64,000 bases of DNA from Candidatus Oscillochloris fontis (GTDB lineage: Bacteria > Chloroflexota > Chloroflexia > Chloroflexales > Chloroflexaceae): assembly GCF_004138135.1 (NCBI RefSeq), contig NZ_RYFD01000015.1:17939-81938 (forward strand), written 5' to 3'. Each line of letters begins with the position of its first letter. Positions within the stretch are counted from its first letter, which is position 1. The notes under the pieces were generated by a model, which worked only from the letters and a program-made list of their open reading frames with translations, had not been told where the DNA came from and searched no databases. The translations under genes and the position numbers were made by a program. This document shows, one piece after another, positions 15,837 to 24,516 of this stretch.

Positions 15837-18668
15837 ATGAATACCGAGCGTGACCCGCTGGCGACCAATATCCATGCCCTGGGAATGGCGTTGCGCCGCG
15901 TGATGACCAACCAGAGCGGGGCGAGGGCGCTCGAACTTGAAGCCCAGGTGCGCCAGATGGCACGCGAACTGCGCACCCAGCCCAGCCCCGAATTGGCGGA
16001 GCGCCTCACCCGCCTGATTGCCGAGCGCCCGGTGGCTCAACTCTATGATCTGGTCAAGGCTTCGACACTCTATTTTGGGCTGGTCAATCTGGCCGAGAGT
16101 GTCGAGCGCCTGCGCATGCTGAGTGTGCGCGACCGCCAACGCTACCCCGCACCACGCGCCGAGGGTGTCACCGACGCCGTTGCTTCACTGCGTAGCCACA
16201 ACGTTAGCGCCGAGGCCATCCAGGCGTGGCTCAATCAGGCGCTGATTATGCCGGTGCTCACCGCCCACCCCACCGAGTCGCGGCGGCGTACCACGCTCAA
16301 TAAACTGCGCCGCATCTTCGATACGCTGATCGAGTTGACCCTGCGCACAACCCCGATGTTGCCCCACGAACATGTCGCCGCGATCACCCAGATCGAGCGC
16401 GAGATTGTGGGTCTCTGGCTGAGTGATGATGTGCGCGTCGAGAAGCCCTCGGTGCTCGATGAGGTTGAGAATGGCCTCTACTACTTCCAGCGCGTCATCT
16501 GGGATCTCTTGCCTAAACTTGACCGCGAGTTGGCTACGGCGTTGGCAGAACACTACCCCGAACAGGATTGGCAGCTACGCCCCATCCTGCGCTTTGGCAG
16601 TTGGATGGGCGGCGACCGCGATGGCAACCCGTTTGTTACGGCTGAAGTGACGGTCGCCACCGTGCGCCTGATGCGCAGTGCCATGCTGCGCCACCTGATC
16701 GCATGTCTCTCTCCGCTCCATACCGACCTGAGCCAGTCGCTGCAACAAGCGCCGGTGAGCCGCGAGGTGTTGGAACGGATTGCCTACTACCGCGATCTGT
16801 TGCCCGCTACAGCCCAGAAGATTAGCCCGCACCACTCCCGCGAGCCCTATCGCCAGTTGATCGATTTCATCCGCGCCCGGCTGGAACGCACCCTCGATCA
16901 TACCCGCCACACCCCGATCCACTGGGGTCAAGACCCGCCGCCCCAGCCGCAGCCCGACATCTATTTCCATAGCGATGAGTTACTGGCCGATCTGGAGATG
17001 ATGCGTACCAGCCTCAATGCCAACGGCGCGGCTCTGGTCGCCGATGGGCTGCTGCGCGATCTGATCGCCAAGGTGGCGATCTTCCGCCTGCATAGCGCCA
17101 CGCTCGACATTCGCCAGCATAGCGGGCGGCATAGCGCGGCATTGCACGAACTCTTCAGTGCTGCCGGGGTTTGCGATAATTATGTCGAGTTAAGCGAGGC
17201 CGAGAAGATCGCGCTGCTGTGTGCCGAGATCGCCAGCCCACGCCCGCTCTCCGAGACGCGGCTCTCCAACTATAGCCCCGAAACCGCCGAGGTGATCCAG
17301 ACCTTCCGCATGCTGGCGGCGTTGCTCGAACAGATTGACCCGCAGGTGATCGAGAATTACGTGATCAGCACCACGGGGGATGCCAGCGACATCCTGGCGG
17401 TGCTCCTCTTCTGCCACGAGGTCGGCCTCTACGAGCCGGGGCGCTTCAGTTTGCTGAATGTTGTCCCGCTCTTTGAGACTGGCGACGATCTGATTCATGC
17501 CCCGGCGATCATGGAGCGCTGCCTCACCCTACCCGCCTACCGCGAGCATCTGCGGCTGCGCGGCGATGTGCAGGAGATCATGCTGGGCTACTCCGACAGC
17601 AACAAGGAGGGCGGATTTGTGGCCGCCAACTGGGCGCTCTACCGCGCCCAAGTCGAACTCGACACGCTCGCGGAGCACCACGGCATCCAACTGCGCCTCT
17701 TCCACGGGCGCGGCGGCGCGGTGGGGCGCGGCGGTGGCCCGGCGGGCCAGGCGATCCTGGCGCAGCCCGCCGGTACGCTCAAGGGCCAGATCAAGATGAC
17801 CGACCAGGGCGAGATGATCTCGGATCGGTATCTCGATCCGCGTAGCGCCCACCGTCATCTGGAGCAAGTGGTCCATGCCGTCATGCGCGCCGGGTTCCCC
17901 GAAACCTTGCCCGCACCCGACGCGGCATGGCTGGAGGTGATGGAGCAGATCGCTGATCATGCCCGCACCACCTACCGCGATCTGATCTACGGCAACCCCG
18001 AATTTCTGACCTACTTCCGCGAGGCTACTCCAATTGCCGAGATCAGCCGCCTGCGCATCGGCTCACGCCCGGCGAGCCGCCGCAACAGCGCCCGCATCGA
18101 AGATCTACGCGCCATTCCGTGGGTCTTTAGCTGGATGCAGAGCCGCCACACCATCCCCGGCTGGTTCGGGCTAGGTTCGGGGCTGGCCACGTTTGTGCAG
18201 CAGCAGGTTGAAAGTGGCGAAGCAGCGAGCCACCACATGCCCCCAGCGGAATCGGCGCTCAGCCTGTTGCGCACCATGTACCGCCAGTGGCCCTTCTTCA
18301 GCACCCTGCTCGACAACGCCCAGATGATTATGGCAAAGGCCGACATGGGGATTGCGCGCCAATATGCCGGGTTGGTCGGCGATCAGGAACTGGCACTGCG
18401 CGTCTTTGGTATCATCGAGGCCGAATTCAACCTGACCCGCGAGATGATCTGTGCGATTGCCGAGGTGGATGAAGTGCTCGGCGCAAGCCCCGCACTGCGC
18501 CACGCCATCCAGCACCGCAACCCCTATATTGATCCGCTGAGCTACATTCAGATCGAATTGCTACGTCGCCTACGGAGCGAAGCCGATCCGGATGAACAGG
18601 AGCAACTCGAAACCACCGTCTTGATGTCCATCAATGGCTTGGCAGCCGGGTTGAAGAATACGGGGTAG
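15837..18668 (+). CDS. ppc: Phosphoenolpyruvate carboxylase
   Basis: A 943-residue full-length PEPC that makes oxaloacetate from PEP and bicarbonate. Recognisable blocks are LTAHPTESRRRT (catalytic His about residue 142), WMGGDRDGNPFV, the GYSDSNKEGG active-site segment, the HGRGGAVGRGGGPAG mobile loop, GSRPASRR, and the C-terminal INGLAAGLKNTG that closes on the active site. The ATG at 15837 has GGGGAGAA ahead. It supplies anaplerotic oxaloacetate, and in autotrophic Chloroflexia could also serve carbon fixation (inference). It stands alone downstream of an inserted MITE, which may have altered its promoter. Confidence 0.97.
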   Translation: MNTERDPLATNIHALGMALRRVMTNQSGARALELEAQVRQMARELRTQPSPELAERLTRLIAERPVAQLYDLVKASTLYFGLVNLAESVERLRMLSVRDRQRYPAPRAEGVTDAVASLRSHNVSAEAIQAWLNQALIMPVLTAHPTESRRRTTLNKLRRIFDTLIELTLRTTPMLPHEHVAAITQIEREIVGLWLSDDVRVEKPSVLDEVENGLYYFQRVIWDLLPKLDRELATALAEHYPEQDWQLRPILRFGSWMGGDRDGNPFVTAEVTVATVRLMRSAMLRHLIACLSPLHTDLSQSLQQAPVSREVLERIAYYRDLLPATAQKISPHHSREPYRQLIDFIRARLERTLDHTRHTPIHWGQDPPPQPQPDIYFHSDELLADLEMMRTSLNANGAALVADGLLRDLIAKVAIFRLHSATLDIRQHSGRHSAALHELFSAAGVCDNYVELSEAEKIALLCAEIASPRPLSETRLSNYSPETAEVIQTFRMLAALLEQIDPQVIENYVISTTGDASDILAVLLFCHEVGLYEPGRFSLLNVVPLFETGDDLIHAPAIMERCLTLPAYREHLRLRGDVQEIMLGYSDSNKEGGFVAANWALYRAQVELDTLAEHHGIQLRLFHGRGGAVGRGGGPAGQAILAQPAGTLKGQIKMTDQGEMISDRYLDPRSAHRHLEQVVHAVMRAGFPETLPAPDAAWLEVMEQIADHARTTYRDLIYGNPEFLTYFREATPIAEISRLRIGSRPASRRNSARIEDLRAIPWVFSWMQSRHTIPGWFGLGSGLATFVQQQVESGEAASHHMPPAESALSLLRTMYRQWPFFSTLLDNAQMIMAKADMGIARQYAGLVGDQELALRVFGIIEAEFNLTREMICAIAEVDEVLGASPALRHAIQHRNPYIDPLSYIQIELLRRLRSEADPDEQEQLETTVLMSINGLAAGLKNTG

Positions 18669-18671
18669 GAA

Positions 18672-19052
18672 TTATACCGTGCTTGCTGCTGCCATAACCG
18701 GCTGAACAAGCACAACGGGGATAATGTGCCCATCCTTTGGTGTATAGGCTGCAATACGCAAAATGGTTCGCACCGGTAATGCACGAAGGATATCAAGTGC
18801 GAGATCGCGCGTTTCTTCGGAAAGGTCAGCTAACCCTGTCAGTGGAAATGTTCGTGGCCCAAATGCTGTTTCTTGAACCAATAATGAGTAGTCAAGTAGG
18901 GTAATACTTGCTATCTGCTGTGTTGTTTTATTGATACGCAACAAGATATGATCAGTTAGTTCAATACCAGTTGCTTTTACTGCTGGTTCAAAAACAACCG
19001 AAAGCGTATCACTCTCTTCGTCGTAATTATATATTGGTTCGATCATTATCAT
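18672..19052 (-). CDS. DUF2283-type protein, second gene of a small coupled pair
   Basis: A 126-residue protein starting IEPIYNYDEESDTLSVVFEP, the pattern of DUF2283 (a short beta-rich domain with a Y-D-x-x-x-D-x-L-x-V/I core), then LTDHILLRINKTTQQIASITLLDYS. The tail is longer than a minimal DUF2283. It overlaps the upstream gene by 4 nt (ATGA), is convergent with ppc with only 3 nt between, and is more AT-rich than ppc. DUF2283 genes are often next to small toxin-like genes, so an antitoxin role is possible. Confidence 0.7.
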   Translation of the reverse strand: MIMIEPIYNYDEESDTLSVVFEPAVKATGIELTDHILLRINKTTQQIASITLLDYSLLVQETAFGPRTFPLTGLADLSEETRDLALDILRALPVRTILRIAAYTPKDGHIIPVVLVQPVMAAASTV

Positions 19053-19375
19053 CCCACCTCCTTCATATACGCAGTAACGATGTAGTTATTTGGTTCAGGT
19101 CTCCCTTGTTCGTCTTCACTAAAACGGAAGAGAACAATCACGACAATATGAGTATTATATTCAACGAGATCATCATATGATTTGCTATACCGGTATTTTT
19201 GCGGGTTCAATGTATCCTGTTTGCGGCGTCCCGTTTGAAGGGTATCCTTTATGTGTTCTTCGTAGTCGGCCAGTTCCGGATGATTTATGTCTTCAATGAT
19301 ATGATTCCATCGCTCTTCGGTAAGATAAATGTGATACCCATAACGATCTTGTATCGTCCAGCGTCGATTAAACAT
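19049..19375 (-). CDS. Small protein paired with DUF2283, possible RNase-fold (BECR-like) toxin
   Basis: A 108-residue basic protein: YHIYLTEERWNHIIEDINHPELADYEEHIKDTL, then KYRYSKSYDDLVEYNTHIVVIVLFRF and NNYIVTAYMKEVG. The order HPE-helix-basic segment-two beta strands ending in ITAY resembles small proteins with a barnase/EndoU/RelE-like fold, but I cannot place it firmly. It overlaps the DUF2283 gene (ATGA) with the presumed toxin first. Base composition is AT-richer than the flanks, a sign of transfer. Confidence 0.65.
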   Translation of the reverse strand: MFNRRWTIQDRYGYHIYLTEERWNHIIEDINHPELADYEEHIKDTLQTGRRKQDTLNPQKYRYSKSYDDLVEYNTHIVVIVLFRFSEDEQGRPEPNNYIVTAYMKEVG

Positions 19376-19461
19376 AGATACCTCATCTCGAACGCATTCT
19401 TGTAGAGTGAATTATACCATAGGGCAAGGGGTCTTTTCCTTCAGACGAGGTTATTCCGCCC

Positions 19462-22400
19462 ATGTCTACACTCCAATTACCACTCGCAGCCGCTCAACTG
19501 CATTTCAATCAGCAGCTCTTTTCCGATTACTACCTCGATCAGATTCTGCCTCAACATACCGATTGGCGTCTGCTAATTGATGAGGCGGCGGCGGTGCTAG
19601 TCAAGATTCGGGCGATCTATGCCGGTTTTACGCCGAGTAGTATCGAGGCGCAGACTGAGGATGATCTGATTAAGCCGGTGCTGGCGGCGCTTGGGCATAG
19701 TTTCGAGGTGCAGGCGGCGCTGAAGACGCCCGATGGTACCAAGAAGCCGGATTATGTCTTCTACCGCGATCTGCCCGCCCGCGATGCCAATAAGGGCCGC
19801 GTTCTTGATGATGCGCTGCCCGCGCAGGCTGCGTTTGCGGTGGGTGATGCCAAGTATTGGGATCGCCCGCTTGATGTGGCGCTCAAGTTGAAGACCGGCG
19901 ACCCGTTTACCAATCGGAATCCCGGCTACCAGATTGCCTTCTATATCCAGCACTCCGGGTTGGAGTGGGGTATCCTGACCAATGGCCGCCGCTGGCGCCT
20001 CTATCATAAGGAGACGGCGCATAAGCTCGACCGTTTCTATGAGGTGGATCTGCCCAGTCTGCTTGAACGTAACGATCCGGCGGCGTTCCTCTATTTCTAT
20101 GCCTTCTTCCGCCGCGCTGCGTTTGAGGTGCATCCGCTTGGCCTTGGTACGCTACTCCAGGCGAGTAGTGATTTCGCCCGTGGCATCAGCGAGAATATCA
20201 AACAGCAGGTCTATACCGCGCTACGCCACGTCGCCCAGGGCTTCCTCGATTATGCCCCTAATGCGCTCCGACCTGACCCGGCGACGCTCAAGCTGATCTA
20301 TGATCACAGTCTGATCGTGCTCTATCGCTTGCTCTTCGTGCTCTATGCCGAGGCGCGTGAGTTGTTGCCGCTGCGTGAGAGTGCGATCTACCGCCACAAC
20401 TATAGTCTCGATGCGATCAAACGCAAAGTTGCAGAGAACATTGATAGTGGCTTGCCGCTCTTGACGAGCAGTGCGATCTTCTGGATACGCTTGTACACGC
20501 TCTTCGGCCTGATTGATAAGGGTGAGCCGCACCTCAAGATTAGTACCTTTAATGGCGGGCTTTTTGATCCATCGCGCTATCCCTTCCTAGATCAGCATAG
20601 CATCGGTGATGCCCATCTGCTCCAAGCGCTCGATCTGCTCACCCGCGTGAAACGGCAGTTTGTGGATTACCGCGATCTGGCCGAACGCCACCTGGGCACG
20701 ATCTATGAGGGGTTGCTGGAGTATCATCTGGCTGCACTCGCTCCTCCCGGTGCAACGCCGACGGACGGGCAGGTGGCGCGTAACGATGAGGATGCGGGCT
20801 TTATGGTCGCACTCGTCAATAGCGAGGGTGAGCGCCATCGCACTGGCTCCTACTATACCCCCGATTTTGTGGTCTACTACATTATTGATCAGACCCTCAG
20901 GCCGCTGCTTGATGCGGCGGTGGCTGATCAGACGAGCGATCAGGCCAAGGTCGCGGCGGTGCTGGCACTGAATGTACTCGATCCGAGTATGGGTTCGGGC
21001 CATTTTCCGGTCGCGGCTACCGAGTATATCGCACGCTATCTGATCGATCTGGGCATTACGGCGCTGGAAGAAGATGCGGCGGCTGAACCCGATCTGGCCT
21101 ACTGGAAGCGCCGCGTGGCCCAGAACTGTATCTATGGCGTCGATCTGAACCCGCTGGCGGTGGATCTGGCCAAGCTCTCGCTCTGGCTGAGTACAGCGGC
21201 GAAGGATAAGCCGCTCTCGTTCCTCGACCACCACCTGCGCTGTGGGAACGCGGTGGTTGGGGTGCGCTTGAGTGACCTCGACCTGAGTGGGACGGCTCCG
21301 ACCAAGCGTGGCCCCTCGAAGAAGACCCAGGCAGCAGTGGCCTCCGGGCAGCTCTCGATGCTCGACGATCACGACTTTACCCGCAGTATGTCCACGGCGG
21401 TCGATTCGATGTGGCTGATTGAGCGCTCGGCGGGCAATACGCTGGCAGAGGTGAAGGAGCAGGAGCAGACCTACCAGGTGGTGCGCGCCGAACTGAGCAA
21501 GCGCTATGCCCATATTGCCGATCTGGCGACGGCGGCGCAGGGCTTCGGGCTGGCGGTTGATCGCACGCTCTGGCCCGAACTGGTGCGCCAAGCCAGCCGG
21601 GGCCACGAGGCGCTGATGCTGCCCGCGATTACCCGGCTGCTCGCGCAGGCTGCGGCGATGGCCGAGGCGCAGCGCTTCTTCCACTGGGATCTGGAGTTCC
21701 CAGAGGTCTTCTTCGACCGCTTCGGGCGTCCGTTGGGCGAAAAAGCCGGGTTCGATGCGCTGATCGGCAACCCGCCCTATGTGCGCCAGGAACAGATCGC
21801 GCCCTACAAGGGCTTTCTGGCGGCGGCCTTCAGCGAGACCTACCACGGCGCAGCGGATCTCTTTGTCTATTTCTACCACCAGGGGCTGCGGCTGCTGCGT
21901 AGCGGGGGGCGGCTGAGCTATATCGTCACCAACAAGTGGCTGAGGTCGGGCTATGGCGAGGCGCTACGTGGCTACTTCACCCAACATACCCGCATCGAAC
22001 GCCTGATTGACTTCGGCCACGCGCCGATCTTTGCCGATGCGGATGTCTTTCCCTGTATTATTGTGCTAGAAAAACCCGCCGCATCTGACGCGACGAGCGA
22101 CACCCATACCATCAACGTTACGGCTTTCCCCCGCGAGGCGCTCAAACTGCACAGCATTGCCGACTACGAGGCCGCACATAGCTACCCTGTGCCCCAAATA
22201 CGCCTGAGGCGCAGCGCCTGGAGCCTGGAGACCGCCGAGATCGAGGCGTTGATGGCGAAGATCCGCCGGGCAGGTGTGCCGCTAACCGAATTTGCCGGGA
22301 TCAAGCCGTATCGCGGCGTGCTAACTGGCTTCAACGAAGCCTTCCTGATTGACACCGCCACCAAAGAGCGCCTCATCCGTGAAGATCCGCGCTCGGCGGA

Positions 22401-23280
22401 GATCATCAAGCCCTACCTACGCGGCCAAGACATCAAACGCTGGTCGCCGGAGTGGGATGGCGTGTGGTTGATTTTTACTGGGCATGGGGTCGAGATCTCC
22501 AATTACCCTGCCATTCTTACCCATCTCACGCCCTTCCGCGCTGCGCTAGAGAGACGAGCCGGGAGCCAAGAATGGTGGCAAACCCAAGCTACAACAGCTT
22601 TTCATCATCTGTTTGCCCAACCTAAATTGATGTATCAAGAAATTCAGTATCACTCACGATACTGTTTTGATAATCAAGGATTCTATGGGAATAACAAAAC
22701 CTTCTTGATTCCCACTGGCAACCTGTGGCTTCTCGCCGTCCTCAACTCACCGCTGATGTGGTGGCACAACTGGCGTTTCCTACCCCACATGAAGGACGAG
22801 GCACTCAACCCGGCTGGCTTTCTGATGGAACAACTCCCCATCGCCCCAGCCAGCGACGCAATCCGCGCCGAAATCGAGCCAGCGGTAACGCGGCTCATCG
22901 CCATCACCCAAGCCGAGCAGGAGGCGCGGCGCGACACCCTAGACTGGCTACGCAGCGAATTTGGGGTTGAGCAAGCGGGCCAAAAGCTAGAGAACTTCGC
23001 CAGCCTAAGCGCAGACGAATTCATCGCCGAAGTAAAGAAACGCCGCCCGAAGGGTAGTGGTGCAACATCTTGCGTCACTACCCCCGCCACACTCAAGGCA
23101 CTACGGACGGGGTACAACGAACAAGTCCCACCCGTGCAAGCACGTGCAGGTGAAGCATTGGGGCTAGAGCGGCGCATCGCCGCGCTCGTCAACAGCGCCT
23201 ACGGCCTCAGCCCCGAAGACGTGGAACTCCTATGGCGCAGCGCGCCACCGAGGATGCCGGTGGGGCGGGGAGAGAGGTAG
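19462..23280 (+). CDS. Type IIG (Eco57I-like) restriction-modification enzyme
   Basis: A 1272-residue single-chain enzyme. The N-terminal part has a PD-(D/E)xK-like nuclease pattern: KPDYVFY (about residue 95) and FAVGDAKYW (about 126-133). The methyltransferase core has motif I in DPSMGSGHF (about 507-515) and motif IV GNPPYVRQE (about 768-776), of N6-adenine type, followed by YIVTNKWLRSGYG. The C-terminal 400 residues (GIKPYRGVLTGFNEAFLID, YLRGQDIKRW, FHHLFAQPKLMYQEI) are a TaqI/Eco57I-type target-recognition region. It would methylate one strand and cut at a distance. It is intact end to end, flanked by two small toxin-antitoxin-like pairs. No separate specificity gene is seen. Confidence 0.88.
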   Translation: MSTLQLPLAAAQLHFNQQLFSDYYLDQILPQHTDWRLLIDEAAAVLVKIRAIYAGFTPSSIEAQTEDDLIKPVLAALGHSFEVQAALKTPDGTKKPDYVFYRDLPARDANKGRVLDDALPAQAAFAVGDAKYWDRPLDVALKLKTGDPFTNRNPGYQIAFYIQHSGLEWGILTNGRRWRLYHKETAHKLDRFYEVDLPSLLERNDPAAFLYFYAFFRRAAFEVHPLGLGTLLQASSDFARGISENIKQQVYTALRHVAQGFLDYAPNALRPDPATLKLIYDHSLIVLYRLLFVLYAEARELLPLRESAIYRHNYSLDAIKRKVAENIDSGLPLLTSSAIFWIRLYTLFGLIDKGEPHLKISTFNGGLFDPSRYPFLDQHSIGDAHLLQALDLLTRVKRQFVDYRDLAERHLGTIYEGLLEYHLAALAPPGATPTDGQVARNDEDAGFMVALVNSEGERHRTGSYYTPDFVVYYIIDQTLRPLLDAAVADQTSDQAKVAAVLALNVLDPSMGSGHFPVAATEYIARYLIDLGITALEEDAAAEPDLAYWKRRVAQNCIYGVDLNPLAVDLAKLSLWLSTAAKDKPLSFLDHHLRCGNAVVGVRLSDLDLSGTAPTKRGPSKKTQAAVASGQLSMLDDHDFTRSMSTAVDSMWLIERSAGNTLAEVKEQEQTYQVVRAELSKRYAHIADLATAAQGFGLAVDRTLWPELVRQASRGHEALMLPAITRLLAQAAAMAEAQRFFHWDLEFPEVFFDRFGRPLGEKAGFDALIGNPPYVRQEQIAPYKGFLAAAFSETYHGAADLFVYFYHQGLRLLRSGGRLSYIVTNKWLRSGYGEALRGYFTQHTRIERLIDFGHAPIFADADVFPCIIVLEKPAASDATSDTHTINVTAFPREALKLHSIADYEAAHSYPVPQIRLRRSAWSLETAEIEALMAKIRRAGVPLTEFAGIKPYRGVLTGFNEAFLIDTATKERLIREDPRSAEIIKPYLRGQDIKRWSPEWDGVWLIFTGHGVEISNYPAILTHLTPFRAALERRAGSQEWWQTQATTAFHHLFAQPKLMYQEIQYHSRYCFDNQGFYGNNKTFLIPTGNLWLLAVLNSPLMWWHNWRFLPHMKDEALNPAGFLMEQLPIAPASDAIRAEIEPAVTRLIAITQAEQEARRDTLDWLRSEFGVEQAGQKLENFASLSADEFIAEVKKRRPKGSGATSCVTTPATLKALRTGYNEQVPPVQARAGEALGLERRIAALVNSAYGLSPEDVELLWRSAPPRMPVGRGER

Positions 23281-23316
23281 AGATGCAAGGTATTGCGTCT
23301 CGACTTGCATCTCTAC
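23277..23316. terminator. Hairpin between Type IIG and MazF-like genes
   Basis: Perfect 13-bp arms GTAGAGATGCAAG / CTTGCATCTCTAC around a 14-nt loop containing TATTGCGTCTC. It overlaps the stop codons of both convergent genes and is related in sequence to the 24-bp array at 10339. Confidence 0.6.
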
Positions 23317-23645
23317 GCTCGAAGAATCGTGAGGATTGCCGCGATCACAGCTTCGTTTGTTGCGTCGCTAATCCGTCCGATGCGATACAGAATCAATGCG
23401 CTATCGGCAGTAAAGAGGCGATTCGGGCGGATATTGCTCATCTGACGCAGCCCACCATGAACGAAGTCCGTCTCACGCAAGGGAATAGCATAGGAATCGC
23501 GGATGGCCTGACTGGTGATCTGGCAAAGAATGACATCATCGCCATTCAGATCTGCCAACACCAGCGCAGGGCGGCGTTTACTCGCACTGAGGTCAGAGAA
23601 GGGGAAGGGAACCACGACCACATCGCCTTTTATAAATGCGCCCAT
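23313..23645 (-). CDS. MazF/PemK-family toxin
   Basis: A 110-residue PemK/MazF endoribonuclease-like protein: KGDVVVVPFPFSD at the start, KRRPALVLADL with the conserved Arg-Pro, and ICQITSQ with the usual Thr/Ser. I chose the ATG at 23645 because GAGGAGGA precedes it and the family begins with this segment. It is the second gene of the pair and overlaps the antitoxin by 16 nt. It would cut mRNA if freed. Confidence 0.88.
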   Translation of the reverse strand: MGAFIKGDVVVVPFPFSDLSASKRRPALVLADLNGDDVILCQITSQAIRDSYAIPLRETDFVHGGLRQMSNIRPNRLFTADSALILYRIGRISDATNEAVIAAILTILRA

Positions 23646-23854
23646 GCAGAATCCTCCTCGGGGCGACTCCAATCGTGATGTAGCACCGACTCGCTCATCA
23701 GAGCCGTCTCTCGCAGATCGGGTTCAGCCTGGAATACAATCGCTATGGCATCACGTTCGATTAGATAAGAGATAAAATCGTAGACGACCGTGAGTTTCTC
23801 AGGCGATAAATGTCGTAGACGCTCATCAATTTCGCGGATAGTCACTGCCGTCAT
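23630..23854 (-). CDS. Antitoxin of the MazF-like pair
   Basis: A 74-residue protein: a helical N-terminus (TIREIDERLRHLSPEKLTVVYDFISYLIERD) of the type found in DUF2281-like antitoxins, and an acidic tail (PEEDSAWAHL) that would wrap the toxin. It precedes and overlaps the MazF-like gene. No AbrB or ribbon-helix-helix motif is obvious, so it may be of a different class from MazE. Confidence 0.75.
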   Translation of the reverse strand: MTAVTIREIDERLRHLSPEKLTVVYDFISYLIERDAIAIVFQAEPDLRETALMSESVLHHDWSRPEEDSAWAHL

Positions 23855-23989
23855 GACAACCTCTTTTCTGTGGGTTATCCTATAGATAGGCCAAACATTC
23901 GTTTCTATTGTAGCATACGTCTACCCGGTTTTTTACTCGATAACCTATCAGAACCAGAAAATCTACCCAGACAGAGTTAAGGAGGCGCT

Positions 23990-24514
23990 ATGACCATCAG
24001 TATTGACATTGCCGAGCTGATTGCTCAGACCGACGCATCCAAAGCGCCCGTGCGGCTAGAGTACGTGCGCGGGCATGCCAAGTGGGAGGCATCACCCGCA
24101 AGCCGCCACCAGAAGGCACTCCAGCGCATTGAACGCTCACTACATCCTATTCCCGGCCATCCGGGCGGCTGTGGCTGCTTTGCGCTTGCCGATACCCTCA
24201 TCCGCTTTGGCGATCCCGACCGATCCATCAAGCGCCCCGATCTGGCCATCTTCTGTAGCGAGCCACCCGACTCCGACGAGGCGCTAGAGATCATCCCCGC
24301 AGCCGTGGTTGAGGTGATCAGTCTGGGCTACGAAGAGAAAGACCTTGGCCCGGATGGTGCGCCCTTCTATCTCGCCTATGGCGTGCAGGATGTCGTCATC
24401 ACCGACCCCCGGAATGGCCAGGTCTACCACGAGCGTCCGGGTTGCCCCCGGCGCATGCTCACTGCCCCGGTGAGCATTGATCTTGCCTGTGGGTGCCGGG
24501 TGACGGTGGAGTAG
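23990..24514 (+). CDS. Uma2-family (DUF820) putative endonuclease
   Basis: A 174-residue protein with a PD-(D/E)xK-like core: SIKRPDLAIF (P-D at about 84-85) and AAVVEVISLGYEEKD (E-V-I where EVxS/K is expected), then YLAYGVQDVVITDPRNGQVYH. These are the standard blocks of Uma2, a nuclease-fold family abundant in Cyanobacteria and Chloroflexi; biological function is not established. It ends 2 nt before the convergent lipoprotein gene and sits in the same island as the Type IIG enzyme. Confidence 0.8.
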   Translation: MTISIDIAELIAQTDASKAPVRLEYVRGHAKWEASPASRHQKALQRIERSLHPIPGHPGGCGCFALADTLIRFGDPDRSIKRPDLAIFCSEPPDSDEALEIIPAAVVEVISLGYEEKDLGPDGAPFYLAYGVQDVVITDPRNGQVYHERPGCPRRMLTAPVSIDLACGCRVTVE

Positions 24515-24516
24515 AC

